In this document: positions 45,754 through 54,856 of the stretch, piece after piece
Layout: each line of letters opens with the position of its first letter
Numbering within the stretch: position 1 is the first letter of the stretch
Source: Rubripirellula amarantea
Lineage (GTDB): Bacteria; Planctomycetota; Planctomycetia; Pirellulales; Pirellulaceae
Assembly (NCBI RefSeq): GCF_007859865.1
Contig: NZ_SJPI01000003.1
Coordinates: 806,001-870,000 of the forward strand
Reading direction: 5' to 3'
Length of the DNA: 64,000 nucleotides
Made by a program: the position numbers and the translations under genes
Notes under the pieces: model-generated
Seen by the model: only the letters and a program-made list of their open reading frames with translations
Databases searched by the model: none
Told to the model about the DNA's origin: nothing

Positions 45754-46239
45754 CTAAGGGTTCACTCGATCTTGTCGCAGGAAATCGGTGACCGTTTCTG
45801 GCTCTTTCGTTTCGGCGGGTCCCATGAATAGCGACTGGAAGAACCCCGGCTTGGTTTCTTCGGTTTCCGTAGAAGGCGTTTTCGATGACGCCGTGAAGAA
45901 CCGAGTTGGATTGAGCTTTTGCGGGTTCAATGCTTCCTTGGTTCGGTTCCAGCTATCGGAGGCCGTTTGAGTGACTTCCGAAAATAGTCCGTCTTTCTTG
46001 GTCTTGATACGGGTCTTTTCTTCTTCACCTGGAAGCAGTGCTTTGAAAGACGGCATCTTGAATTCGGGCATCTTCCAGTTCATGGGATTGAGAGGTCCCA
46101 TCGGAGCCGCTTCTTCTGCCGAAACGATAGTGGCGGGCGAGGCCAAGCAAAGGGTGCTCACAATCATGGCTGCGCAAAGCAGATGACGAGAGGTAGCTAA
46201 CAGGTGAGGGCGTTGTGTTCGTGACAGCATCGAAGTCAT
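45754..46239 (-). CDS. Secreted protein of unknown function
   Basis: About 161 residues. Long signal peptide: RTQRPHLLATSRHLL precedes a hydrophobic core (CAAMIVSTLCLASPATIVSA) with likely cleavage after VSA. The mature part is charged and Pro/Met-rich (NPMNWKMPEFKMPSFKALLP, then GEEEKTRIKTKKDG), without motif matches. ATG 46239 is preferred because GGAGA lies about 9 nt upstream; an upstream start at 46335 would put 32 non-hydrophobic residues before the signal peptide. A clear terminator follows at 45671-45718. Confidence 0.65.
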   Translation of the reverse strand: MTSMLSRTQRPHLLATSRHLLCAAMIVSTLCLASPATIVSAEEAAPMGPLNPMNWKMPEFKMPSFKALLPGEEEKTRIKTKKDGLFSEVTQTASDSWNRTKEALNPQKLNPTRFFTASSKTPSTETEETKPGFFQSLFMGPAETKEPETVTDFLRQDRVNP

Positions 46240-46347
46240 CGCTGAAGGTCTCCAGAAAGTATCCTCGCGGGCATCACTTACGCCGGCGAGTCGATATTCC
46301 ATCTGGCTATCGCAAGTTTCTTCAACTGGCTGCAAGACCGATTTGGG

Positions 46348-46926
46348 CTACCAATGCAAAAAGCGACGAATCAGTTCGATGCCCGGCTGAGTCAGGAAAC
46401 TTTCGGGGTGAAACTGCCACCCTTCAAGTTTGTGTTCTCGATGCCGCACCCCCATGATTTGCCGCGTGCCGCCGGTGTCCGTCCATGCCGAAACTTCTAA
46501 GCATTCCGGCAAACTCGATGGTTCGATGACAAGCGAGTGATAACGTGTAGCAACAAAGGGATTGTCCAAACCTGCGAACAAACCTTTTTGGTCGTGCCAT
46601 ATCTCGTCGGTCTTGCCGTGCATCAACTCAGGTGCACGCACAATTTTACCGCCAAAGCACTGTCCAATCGATTGATGCCCCAAACAGACTCCCAGAATGG
46701 GAATCTTTCCGATGAACGCTTCGACGCTACCGACGCTGATGCCGGCTTCGTTGGGGGTGCAAGGACCGGGCGATATCAGAAGTCGCGAAGGCTGAAGTTT
46801 TGCGATCTGTTCAACGTCGATCTCGTCGTTTCGGAAGACTCGCACATCCAAAGACGAATCGATCTCGCCCATTCGTTGAACGAGGTTGAAGGTAAACGAA
46901 TCGTAGTTGTCAATGACGACGACCAT
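46348..46926 (-). CDS. pabA: Anthranilate/aminodeoxychorismate synthase component II (glutamine amidotransferase)
   Basis: About 192 residues. Class I glutamine amidotransferase: the start VVIDNYDSFTFNLVQ, SPGPCTP, the catalytic Cys in GVCLGHQSIGQ, and the His-Glu pair in WQFHPESFLT. It provides ammonia from glutamine to the chorismate-using subunit for p-aminobenzoate or anthranilate. PabA and TrpG cannot be told apart reliably; no trp or pabB gene is adjacent. Divergent from the DUF2617 gene, with 366 nt between. ATG 46926 gives the standard N-terminus. Confidence 0.88.
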   Translation of the reverse strand: MVVVIDNYDSFTFNLVQRMGEIDSSLDVRVFRNDEIDVEQIAKLQPSRLLISPGPCTPNEAGISVGSVEAFIGKIPILGVCLGHQSIGQCFGGKIVRAPELMHGKTDEIWHDQKGLFAGLDNPFVATRYHSLVIEPSSLPECLEVSAWTDTGGTRQIMGVRHREHKLEGWQFHPESFLTQPGIELIRRFLHW

Positions 46927-47292
46927 GGGTGAGTTCCGACTTAGAATGTCAATGCAAATTTGCGTCAAAAAATGAAAAAACAGTTTCTACAATTCAACAG
47001 CTTAAACGCTCTTTAGCCAGTTGCGATACGGTGCGTATAATGAAGTCGGCGAAAGCGCGATTAGAGTGTCTCAGCATCTATCTGAACTTCAATCAAAGCA
47101 ACCGCCCAGGCTTCAAAATCGCCATTGATTCGTCGAGCTACCCCAATACTTGAGCACTGCCCCGCGTAATTCGAAGTGAGACCCCTGATCAGATCGGTCT
47201 CTGCCCGCAATCGCCCGTCGAGCTCTTGTCCTATTTCCCCGACTCAAGTTGAGTTGAATTTTTCATAGTCGCTTCAGTAACGGTACACGATT
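46927..47292. other. Divergent intergenic region
   Basis: 366 nt between pabA and the DUF2617 gene. It contains GTATAATG at 47035. The plus-strand ORF at 46929-47153 (74 residues) lacks any family feature and is not called. Confidence 0.45.
47035..47042 (+). promoter_or_regulatory. -10-like GTATAATG
   Basis: Consensus TATAAT with a weak TTTAGC 18 nt upstream (47012-47017). It is about 250 nt before the DUF2617 gene, so a long leader would be needed; the shared octamer with two other gaps raises confidence slightly. Confidence 0.35.
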
Positions 47293-47922
47293 GTGCTCTC
47301 GGTTCGCCCCAAAGTTGCGGAACTCGCCTTCCACGTCTTTTCTCGTTCGCTCCATCCCGAGCTCTACACCATTCACCAATCTCGGTGCATTGAACGCGAA
47401 AATTATCGTGCTCGAATCGACATTACTAATTGCGGTCATGTGGTGACGTGGAACGCGCACATGCCGACCGCCAATGACAATCCATTTGGCAATTCGGATC
47501 CTGAAATTTGCGCCAACGCTGATGGTGTGGCCTGCAAAAGCACACTCACACTCTGCGAGGTCGCAACGAGCGCACAACAGCCGTTGCCCAAACGTCGGTT
47601 GCTGCTATCCAAAGCCCTGAAAGGTAGCCGTACCGAACGAGCCGATTGCCGCGGCGAAGTGAGCTATCGGACCCACTTTCAGTTGGAACCGGTCAGCCCC
47701 GATATGTTTTGGATGGTCCAGCAACAACTGGGTAATGGCCCCACCGAAGGACTGCTGCACAAATTCGACGCAAGTGGCAGAATGGCTTTGGGAGCCCTGA
47801 GCTACGTCAGCATCGAAACTCGTTTACGTTCGATGCGCATTCAAGCGATTCACACATTTCCTGATGACTATGCAATTGTCAAAGTAGAATCGCTGTTCTC
47901 CATTGGCGACGACTCACACTGA
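47293..47922 (+). CDS. DUF2617 family protein
   Basis: 209 residues. The opening LSVRPKVAELAFHVFSRSLH and following PELYTI is the characteristic DUF2617 start, and CGHVVTWNAHMP and RADCRGEVSYRTHFQLE fit the remainder. Function unknown. GTG 47293 is the only reasonable start. It precedes the HisA-like gene by 5 nt, so the two are likely co-translated. Confidence 0.75.
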   Translation: MLSVRPKVAELAFHVFSRSLHPELYTIHQSRCIERENYRARIDITNCGHVVTWNAHMPTANDNPFGNSDPEICANADGVACKSTLTLCEVATSAQQPLPKRRLLLSKALKGSRTERADCRGEVSYRTHFQLEPVSPDMFWMVQQQLGNGPTEGLLHKFDASGRMALGALSYVSIETRLRSMRIQAIHTFPDDYAIVKVESLFSIGDDSH

Positions 47923-47927
47923 TCCCA

Positions 47928-48677
47928 GTGTCGTCACACAATCTTTGCAGTCATACCGATCGCTTGGTCGGTGTCATCGACTTAAAAGCTGGCCAAGCTG
48001 TCCATGCCGTTCGCGGTGAACGAACATGTTACGAAGCGGTCAAATTCTGTAACGGTGACGCAGCGATTCTTGCTGCCCACTATGCATCCGTTGGCATACG
48101 TCGGCTGTACATAGCCGATCTCGATGGCATTTGTCACGACTCCGTTAGCGAACGGGACATTGAAAGGACCGCAGCCGAATTCGTTCGCAACTGTAACGGT
48201 CAACCATTAGAGATCCTCGTCGATATCGGATGGAATGATTCCACCGTGGCCGAAGACATTAACCGTATCGTTCGACTAAACGAAACTTATCCTTCAATGC
48301 GGTGGATCGCTGCCACTGAAACGATGCTCAATAAGGAATCGCTCCGTCGTCTGACCGAAACCATTGCCGCGGATGAATGCGTATTGAGTCTCGATTATCG
48401 CGGGGGCATTCTTCAAAGTCGGCAAGACGACGAGCCAACTTGGATCGAGACTGCTAAACGATTGGGTTTGCGAGAGATTATCGTGCTCGACTTGCACGCC
48501 GTAGGTGCTAAGTCAGGTGTTTGCACCGCCGAAATTTGTCACCGAGTAAAAAAACGATTCCCCCATTCAAAGCTCTTTTCGGGTGGCGGCGTGCGACATT
48601 CGGATGACGTGGACGTTCTGACGACCGCAGGGTGCGATTATGTATTGGTCGCGACGGCCTTGCATCCGCAACCTTAA
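47928..48677 (+). CDS. HisA/HisF-like TIM-barrel protein
   Basis: 249 residues. It follows the HisA barrel: VGVIDLKAGQAVHAVRGE at strand 1 with the catalytic Asp position, RRLYIADLDGI, then a second Asp region VLSLDYRGG and FSGGGVRHSDDV near the phosphate-binding end. The sequence is clearly off the main HisA line (no typical phosphate-binding second half) and no other his gene is nearby. HisA-like proteins of this kind occur beside tetrahydromethanopterin C1 genes in some bacteria, which may be its true context; this is inference. GTG 47928 start, 5 nt after the DUF2617 gene. Confidence 0.72.
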   Translation: MSSHNLCSHTDRLVGVIDLKAGQAVHAVRGERTCYEAVKFCNGDAAILAAHYASVGIRRLYIADLDGICHDSVSERDIERTAAEFVRNCNGQPLEILVDIGWNDSTVAEDINRIVRLNETYPSMRWIAATETMLNKESLRRLTETIAADECVLSLDYRGGILQSRQDDEPTWIETAKRLGLREIIVLDLHAVGAKSGVCTAEICHRVKKRFPHSKLFSGGGVRHSDDVDVLTTAGCDYVLVATALHPQP

Positions 48678-48964
48678 TCTCCATAGCGACGCTAATCTCG
48701 ATAGTGACGCCGGTCTCGGTTGTCAGGAGTTTTTGCGACAATGCATTCTAATTCGGCGGGCTCGACTTCGGCGGGGTGACCTTGCTTTGGGTTCGCAAAA
48801 ATTGATACCTCCGAGTTGCCAAGATGGTCTTCGCAAACGCGACAAACGGCTCTGCAGTTTCACGATCGATTGCGAGAACAAACTTCATCGCCCGTTGATT
48901 CGATTGAAGCGAATCAACGTCAACGCTTGGCTGGTCGAAGCAAAACAACGCCAAAAGAAGTGTT

Positions 48965-49843
48965 ATGGACCACGACTCCACTCATCGACTCAATCGCGTT
49001 CGTCGCGAGCCATCGCGTCTGCTTAGCTCGCGTCCCACTCATTCGCTAGTCGGAAGCCCTGACAGCTTCAAAATGGTCAGCCTCTTGTGGGTAGCGACGA
49101 TCACTTTGTTGATGGTTCCGATGACAACATTGATCGACGTGCCCGTTGCCAGGTGGATCAATGCGCAAGAGTTCCCGGAATGGTCGTCGCATTTGCTTGA
49201 CTTATCAGTCTTCTATTCCCACGGCACTGGCGTGTTCATTGTCCTGGCTCTATTGATCGCATTGTCGCCAAAGCGGCGATGGTACGTGCCACGATTGGCA
49301 ACCCTAGCCGTTGGTGGTGCCGTAGTGGCAACGTTAACCAAGCTATTTATTCTGCGACCACGTCCCGGCAGTTTGTATTTGGACGCGGCTAACTTTGAAT
49401 ATGCGTGGATCTGGCAATTCGATTGGACGTTGTCGCAGGTCGCGACATTCGATCCGGCGACTCGTGCATTCCCTAGCGCTTCACTGGCAACCGCAACGGC
49501 GCTAACCGCTGGATTGTGGGTGATCGCGCCGCGCGTCCGCTGGTTGGCGTGTTTGCTTTGCGTGGGAACGATGGTGCAGCGAGCATTTTGCGGTGCTCAC
49601 TTTACGAGCGATTTATTTGGATCGGCGTCCGTGGGCCTCGCATGGGCCTACGTTTGTTTCCATCCAAGTTTGATGGGTGCGGTGTTCGATCGGATCGAAC
49701 CCGACTATTCGCTTGAACCAATGTCACCACGCGATGAAAACGAGGATGACAACGAGATCGTCGATGAGACGACGATCGCGGATGAACCAAACGCAGACTC
49801 TCAAGTCGTCGAAACGGTCCAAGACGAACGACGGGCCGCTTAA
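48965..49843 (+). CDS. PAP2-superfamily membrane phosphatase
   Basis: 292 residues. About five membrane segments and the PAP2 catalytic blocks: KLFILRPRP (block 1), FPSASLATATAL (block 2, with the usual PSGH changed to PSAS) and RAFCGAHFTSDLFGS (block 3, R-x5-H-x3-D). The usual His of block 2 appears to be missing. A highly acidic C-terminal tail of ~50 residues follows. It may dephosphorylate undecaprenyl pyrophosphate or lipid phosphates in the inner membrane; the altered block 2 lowers certainty of activity. Its stop overlaps the coaD stop region by 4 nt, convergently. Confidence 0.8.
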   Translation: MDHDSTHRLNRVRREPSRLLSSRPTHSLVGSPDSFKMVSLLWVATITLLMVPMTTLIDVPVARWINAQEFPEWSSHLLDLSVFYSHGTGVFIVLALLIALSPKRRWYVPRLATLAVGGAVVATLTKLFILRPRPGSLYLDAANFEYAWIWQFDWTLSQVATFDPATRAFPSASLATATALTAGLWVIAPRVRWLACLLCVGTMVQRAFCGAHFTSDLFGSASVGLAWAYVCFHPSLMGAVFDRIEPDYSLEPMSPRDENEDDNEIVDETTIADEPNADSQVVETVQDERRAA

Positions 49844-50352
49844 GCGTCCCCCCGCATTCTCGCACGCAAAGGAGCGATGATTTCAGGGGGAACAAACTTT
49901 GCGAGCTGTTCATCGTCGTCGCTCAATGCCGCGATTTGCTTCAACAGCGAACTGCTCACGTGAGCAAATCGGTCGGCTGCCATTAAGAAAAGGGTTTCGA
50001 TCCCTGGGTCGAGTTGATGGTTCGCCATCATCATTGTGAATTCGCCTGCGATATCAGTCAGCGGTCGAATTCCGCGAATCATCACGTGCGCGTCGACGCT
50101 GCGAACGTAGTCGACCGCTAACCCTTCGAAAGTTGAGACTTCGACGTTGTCTAGGTCTCCGGTCACCTGTTGAACCAACTCAACACGTTCATTGGGAGCA
50201 AAGAGCGACTTCTTTTCTGCGTTGATACCGATGCCGATCACCAACCGGTCGAACAAGGGTGCTGCGCGCTCGATAATGTGCAAGTGTCCCAGCGTGATTG
50301 GGTCAAACGACCCCGTGTAGACAGCGACGCGAGTTGGCATAGAAACGGACAT
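49840..50352 (-). CDS. coaD: Pantetheine-phosphate adenylyltransferase
   Basis: 170 residues. Nucleotidyltransferase motif GSFDPITLGHLHIIERA, then RVELVQQ, MIRGIRPLTDIAGEF and SSSLLKQIAAL, all CoaD signatures. It makes dephospho-CoA in coenzyme A biosynthesis. ATG 50352 is used; ATG 50340 would also fit. It ends within the last codons of the convergent PAP2 gene. Confidence 0.95.
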   Translation of the reverse strand: MSVSMPTRVAVYTGSFDPITLGHLHIIERAAPLFDRLVIGIGINAEKKSLFAPNERVELVQQVTGDLDNVEVSTFEGLAVDYVRSVDAHVMIRGIRPLTDIAGEFTMMMANHQLDPGIETLFLMAADRFAHVSSSLLKQIAALSDDDEQLAKFVPPEIIAPLRARMRGDA

Positions 50353-50537
50353 CCAAGTATGGTGGCGACGAAATGAACGTCAGAATTGTAATCGCCAACT
50401 CGATCGTCCGCTCACAGACTGGCCTTATGTCGCCCAGGTTTTTTGGCGAGCCCGTTGCCGATAAGATGACGCAAGTGATTGCGACGGGTAGGGACAGCCC
50501 GCTGCATCCCCATTTTCTCAATTATGACTAGGCATTC

Positions 50538-52592
50538 ATGAGCAAACCGACACTTCAATGCTCGATCATCAGCATCGCCATCATTTGGTGCGGGTTGCCA
50601 CTTCAAGCCAACGCCGATGATACGGCGCGAGCGAGAAGCGATAGTAATGCCCGCTACCTGCACCACATCGACCTTTACGACACGGCAAATCGCAAGATCA
50701 CGGCGGAATCCCAGACGCCTTATTCGCCCAAAAACACATGCGGCCGATGCCACAGCTACGAAACGATTTCACATGGATGGCACTTTAATGCCTTTGACGT
50801 AGAGGCCGATGCGGGTCGCAAAGGGGAACCGTGGATTTGGACCGATCCTCGTACGGGGACCCAGCTTCCTTTGTCCTATCGACCTTGGCCGCACACGTTT
50901 GATCCGCGAGACCTAGGGCTATCCGAATGGTCAATGACGGCACACTTCGGAGCAAGGATTCCAGGCGGTGGGATCGGCGAGCCACAGGAAGGCGAGCTAC
51001 GGGAAGGCGAATCAGCCCCAGGTGGAGCAGAGGAAATCGCTGAAACCTCTCGTTGGCTATTAACGGGCAATCTGGAAATTGACTGCTTAGCCTGCCATGC
51101 AGTCGATGGCGTTTATGACATGAACGCGAGACGCGAACAAATTGAACGCCAGAATTTCGCCTGGGCTCCAACTGCAGCTTTGCGAATGGGCGAGATTAAG
51201 GGTGATGTCTCACGTATCAAGGATGGATCCTCACCGGACGATGAAGCGACTAAGAAAAAGTTACCCACGGTCACCTACGATTCGCGCCGTTTCAACCTCG
51301 ACGGTTCTGTTTTCATCGACCTAGTGCGTGAACCAACATCCAACGCTTGTTATCAATGCCATAGCCAACGATCAATTAACGAAAATGGCATTGAAGAACG
51401 TTGGATTCATGACGAGGATGTTCACTTGCGGGCGGGGATGCAGTGCGTGGATTGCCATCGCAACGGTATAGACCACGACATGGCGCGAGGGTTTGTCGAT
51501 CAGGTAGCGACCGGTGGCCAGTCATTCGAAACGCTGTCATGTGAAGGGTGTCACCTAGGCGGCGACGACAGCACAAGCATTACCTCGCGAGCGGGTCGAC
51601 TAGGATCACCTCAACCGCTGCATGAAGGATTACCGCCGGTTCATTTTGAAAAGCTTTCGTGCACCGCGTGCCATGGTGGTCCAGCTCCACGCGAGGAAGC
51701 CGTACGTATCATGACCTCGCTCGCACACGGTCTGGGTGAAAAGGGGCATCGAACGGGCGAAGAGTTGCCTGCGATCCTGGCCCCCGTGTTTGCCAAAGCG
51801 GACGATGGAAAGATTTACCCTCATAAGGTCATGTGGCCCGCCTACTGGGCAGAATTGACCGACGACAAAAAGCTCAAGCCTCTCGTTCCCGACCAAGTTT
51901 ACGACTGGACTCGCAAATCGCTTCGCGTTCGCAGGAGCTTCATCGAGGAAATCATGCTTCCCAAACTAAAGTCCAGTGAGCTCAACGCATTGCTAGGACC
52001 AGAAAGAGGGAAGCTCAAACCAGACGAGTGGACCACCTCGGAGGTCGACAAAGTTAATGCAAGACAGCGTGAACTCGGTGATGCTGATTTTAAAGAGAAA
52101 GTTGCCAAGAGCTTGAATGCGATTGAGAAGGAACTCGGGATCTCTAACGCGGTTTATGTTTCAACGGGTAAAGTCTACGCCGCGACGGGCGACGGTGATT
52201 CTCTTCGAATTCTCGAGGATGTTGCGACATCGTCGGTCGATATGATCACTTGGCCCATGGCTCACAATGTCCGCCCAGCGGGCTGGTCCCTTGGCAAGGA
52301 AGGATGTGTCGAATGCCATAACGACGATGGACTAATCTTTGCTTCCACTGTTTCGGCCGATGGGCCTGTCCCAGGTGAGGGAACGACCGTCAGCATGGCG
52401 ACGATCCAGGGCAGCGATGCTATCGAACGGAAGGCGTGGAACCAACTCTTCGGTGGGCGGGCAACTTTCAAATACGTTATCGCTGGTTCGTTGATAATGC
52501 TCTTCTTTACCTTTGTATTTGGGCTCGCAGTGTTTGCTTCGTCGTTAACCAAACTATCGGGAAGCACGACACGAAAAGGAGATGCATCATGA
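50538..52592 (+). CDS. Heptaheme c-type cytochrome with C-terminal membrane anchor
   Basis: 684 residues. A signal peptide (LQCSIISIAIIWCGLPLQANA) and seven CxxCH heme sites: CGRCH, CLACH, CYQCH, CVDCH, CEGCH, CTACH and CVECH. A C-terminal membrane helix (YVIAGSLIMLFFTFVFGLAV) precedes a short tail. The mature protein is thus periplasmic and anchored. The following gene encodes a four-helix membrane protein starting in the ATGA overlap, so the pair probably forms a complex that passes electrons between quinone and the hemes. It is not a close match by eye to nitrite-reductase NrfA (no CxxCK) or NapC/NrfH types. Electron donor and acceptor are unknown. Confidence 0.88.
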   Translation: MSKPTLQCSIISIAIIWCGLPLQANADDTARARSDSNARYLHHIDLYDTANRKITAESQTPYSPKNTCGRCHSYETISHGWHFNAFDVEADAGRKGEPWIWTDPRTGTQLPLSYRPWPHTFDPRDLGLSEWSMTAHFGARIPGGGIGEPQEGELREGESAPGGAEEIAETSRWLLTGNLEIDCLACHAVDGVYDMNARREQIERQNFAWAPTAALRMGEIKGDVSRIKDGSSPDDEATKKKLPTVTYDSRRFNLDGSVFIDLVREPTSNACYQCHSQRSINENGIEERWIHDEDVHLRAGMQCVDCHRNGIDHDMARGFVDQVATGGQSFETLSCEGCHLGGDDSTSITSRAGRLGSPQPLHEGLPPVHFEKLSCTACHGGPAPREEAVRIMTSLAHGLGEKGHRTGEELPAILAPVFAKADDGKIYPHKVMWPAYWAELTDDKKLKPLVPDQVYDWTRKSLRVRRSFIEEIMLPKLKSSELNALLGPERGKLKPDEWTTSEVDKVNARQRELGDADFKEKVAKSLNAIEKELGISNAVYVSTGKVYAATGDGDSLRILEDVATSSVDMITWPMAHNVRPAGWSLGKEGCVECHNDDGLIFASTVSADGPVPGEGTTVSMATIQGSDAIERKAWNQLFGGRATFKYVIAGSLIMLFFTFVFGLAVFASSLTKLSGSTTRKGDAS

Positions 52593-53008
52593 GTATCTGG
52601 ATCGATCGAGTTTTAACAGCAGGGTTGCTCGTAATCATTGCCCTGCTAACCATTACCGCGATCCCAGTGATCGGTGGCGGTCATTTGGAAGGCCGTTGGC
52701 TGCTCGCACACATGATGGCCAGCGGAGCGATGGTGTTTGTGCTTCCGGCGTTCGGAATCACCGGACTTGTTCGCGCGGTTCGAAGCGAGCGTTTCCCTAA
52801 AATCCGCCGCGCCGCGTTCTGGATTATTCTGGTCGCAGGATTCTTCACCATTGCGACCGTATTCTTGTGCATGTTGCCGCTTCCATCGACCGATCAAATG
52901 CATCAATTGATTTTCTGGCACGCCTTTGCAGGCTTTGTTACAACCGCTTCGGCGATTCTCTTCACGCTGGGTCTGGTGATGAGCAGGCGAACCGAAACAA
53001 CGAACTAG
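52589..53008 (+). CDS. Four-helix membrane protein, cytochrome b-like partner
   Basis: 139 residues with four membrane helices (LLVIIALLTITAIPV, MVFVLPAFGITGLV, FWIILVAGFFTIATVFLCML, AFAGFVTTASAILFTLGLVM). Several His lie at helix ends (GGGHLEG, LAHMMAS, MHQLIFWHAF) and could bind b heme. Its ATG overlaps the cytochrome stop. It is the natural membrane partner of the multiheme protein. It ends with a 4-nt convergent overlap with the methyltransferase gene. No named family recognised. Confidence 0.78.
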   Translation: MSIWIDRVLTAGLLVIIALLTITAIPVIGGGHLEGRWLLAHMMASGAMVFVLPAFGITGLVRAVRSERFPKIRRAAFWIILVAGFFTIATVFLCMLPLPSTDQMHQLIFWHAFAGFVTTASAILFTLGLVMSRRTETTN

Positions 53009-54747
53009 AAATCGCAATTCCAAAGTGGCTTGTACCACTTCACAAGATATCCTTGGCGAGCGAGCCGCGCGTCTGAAACCGTTGGTAGGTGCAGCGTGCA
53101 AACCTCAAGAGATTTTGCAGCCGGAGTTCCCGGCAGCCAGCCTTGCCTCGATGAGTCCGCAAGCTGCAAAGCGAGACGCGACTGCAAGTCGCTCGATTCG
53201 CCCACGTACAAGTACGCTGACTCATCCTTGGCTCGAATCGCGTACACTCCCGGGCCACCCTCGATCTTGTCAGCCTTAAACTTTTTGATCGATATCGCGT
53301 CCTTGGGTTTGAACTTCCGAAGTCCCAAGTCTTTGGCTGAAGCATTCTCCATCCGTTTTTGAACTTGGTGTCGTTCTTTTCGAAGCTTCAACGCTGCCCA
53401 GCGATATTCGAGTTGCAAGAACCCGGGCGCTATCGCCGACGCGTACTGGTCGAACTGCTCGGCCATCCGCGGATCACAAAGAATTTCATCGAGACTCGTC
53501 TCGGGATACAAGTCGCTTAATCGACGCCACGCAATTTCGGACGCATACAAGAATGGATCAAGTTGTTCCCAAGAAAACGCGGTGCGTTTTGACGTTTCAA
53601 TTCCGGATGCTTTTAATTGCCCTGATTTGCGTACACGAAACAGCATCCGATTACGTTCTGCGGTCGTCCCTGCCACGGCACCGCGATCACATTGCAGTTG
53701 GAAGTCTTCATTCAGCAAAGGATCAGCCACCACTCGGTCGACCGAGTAGCCTCGATTGGCTTTTGCAAACGCTTCGATGATTGCAGGGAAATGAGAATCA
53801 TCGAGATTCAATCCCTTAGCTAGGTTATCGAATCCACGTTCATTGTGCGGTGCCGTCGGAAGTCGTCTCGCTTGCTTAGACGATGTCGCCGGGGCGCTGG
53901 CTTTTGGTTCAGCGGCGCCTTCCAGCAGATCGCCAACGCTGCACGAATGTAGTCGCTCGTTCCCAAGCTTCGCGTAGTCCTGAGACATTTCAAAACCGAA
54001 AAACTGGCGGCCCAGTTTCTTGGCGACAGTCAGAGTCGTCGAACTTCCCGAAAACGGATCAAGCACCGTATCGCCCGGATTCGAACAAGACCGCACGATG
54101 CGTCCGAGAAGTTGTTCGGGCATTTGGCAACCATGAAAGCCAGCCCGTTCTTTAAACGTTCCCGCCACGCGTGGAAAGTACCAAGTGTCCTCGTCGGGTG
54201 TGAAGCCATCGACACAATCCTGCGGTCGCAAGATCCATGTGTCATCAGGACTTCGTCCTTTTGGATTCGCCCTTTTGTCACCATAAACCAACTGACGCGC
54301 CGAAGGGACAGCCACTTCGGATGGATGGTACGTGAAGCTCTTTTCGTCTTTGATAAAATGAAACAGGTGAGCGTGAGACCGCGTAAACTTCGCTGTGCAA
54401 TGAACGCCAAAGGTGTAGTACCAGACAACCCAGCTACGAGTCTTGAAGCCTATTTTTTGGGCCTCGACTTTAAGCTCGGCCGCGTACTCATCGCCGATCG
54501 CAAGCCAGAAAGCTCCCGAAGCATCGAGCACTCGGTAGACCTCGCTCATCCACTGCGCCGACCATTCGATGTACTGCTGCGACTCAAGTCGGTCATCGTA
54601 CTCGTCGTACGCATAGCCGATATTAAATGGCGGGTCCGCAAACACGAGTTGGACCGAACTATCGGGCAACTGGCCCATTGCTTCCACGCAATCGCCCAAA
54701 TGAACCTGTCCTAGCCATTTCGAAAGATCCTGGTCCGTTGAAATCAT
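53005..54747 (-). CDS. DNA methyltransferase fused to degenerate GIY-YIG domain
   Basis: 580 residues. The N-terminal ~280 residues are a beta-class N4-cytosine/N6-adenine methyltransferase: catalytic motif DPPF (38-41), then the AdoMet-binding DPFSGSSTT (230 on) near the end of the domain, the order typical of that class. Residues ~300-480 have no recognisable motif. Residues ~497-580 follow GIY-YIG: G500-V-Y (GVYAIR), Y514-V-G (YLYVGESSDL), R524 at the catalytic Arg position, and a C-terminal YLVKWYKPLWN block. The acidic residue expected 12 positions before the final Asn is Gln565, so nuclease activity is doubtful. No restriction enzyme or specificity gene is adjacent. ATG 54747 start. Confidence 0.85.
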   Translation of the reverse strand: MISTDQDLSKWLGQVHLGDCVEAMGQLPDSSVQLVFADPPFNIGYAYDEYDDRLESQQYIEWSAQWMSEVYRVLDASGAFWLAIGDEYAAELKVEAQKIGFKTRSWVVWYYTFGVHCTAKFTRSHAHLFHFIKDEKSFTYHPSEVAVPSARQLVYGDKRANPKGRSPDDTWILRPQDCVDGFTPDEDTWYFPRVAGTFKERAGFHGCQMPEQLLGRIVRSCSNPGDTVLDPFSGSSTTLTVAKKLGRQFFGFEMSQDYAKLGNERLHSCSVGDLLEGAAEPKASAPATSSKQARRLPTAPHNERGFDNLAKGLNLDDSHFPAIIEAFAKANRGYSVDRVVADPLLNEDFQLQCDRGAVAGTTAERNRMLFRVRKSGQLKASGIETSKRTAFSWEQLDPFLYASEIAWRRLSDLYPETSLDEILCDPRMAEQFDQYASAIAPGFLQLEYRWAALKLRKERHQVQKRMENASAKDLGLRKFKPKDAISIKKFKADKIEGGPGVYAIRAKDESAYLYVGESSDLQSRLALQLADSSRQGWLPGTPAAKSLEVCTLHLPTVSDARLARQGYLVKWYKPLWNCDF

Positions 54748-54856
54748 GACGCCGTCGACAGGTTTACGAGTGAACGAGAAAAGATGGAACTGATCAAATT
54801 GGGTTGGTCGAGAGGCAAGTTATAAACCAAACCGACAACCTCGAAGCTCTGGGTAC

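Noticed and set aside
46929-47153. 74-residue plus-strand ORF before the DUF2617 gene
   Set aside because: No family feature, and it contains the candidate promoter GTATAATG; more likely non-coding.
48640-49026. Plus-strand ORF of 128 residues between the HisA-like and PAP2 genes
   Set aside because: It overlaps both neighbours, is Arg/Cys-rich without motif, and has no ribosome binding site.
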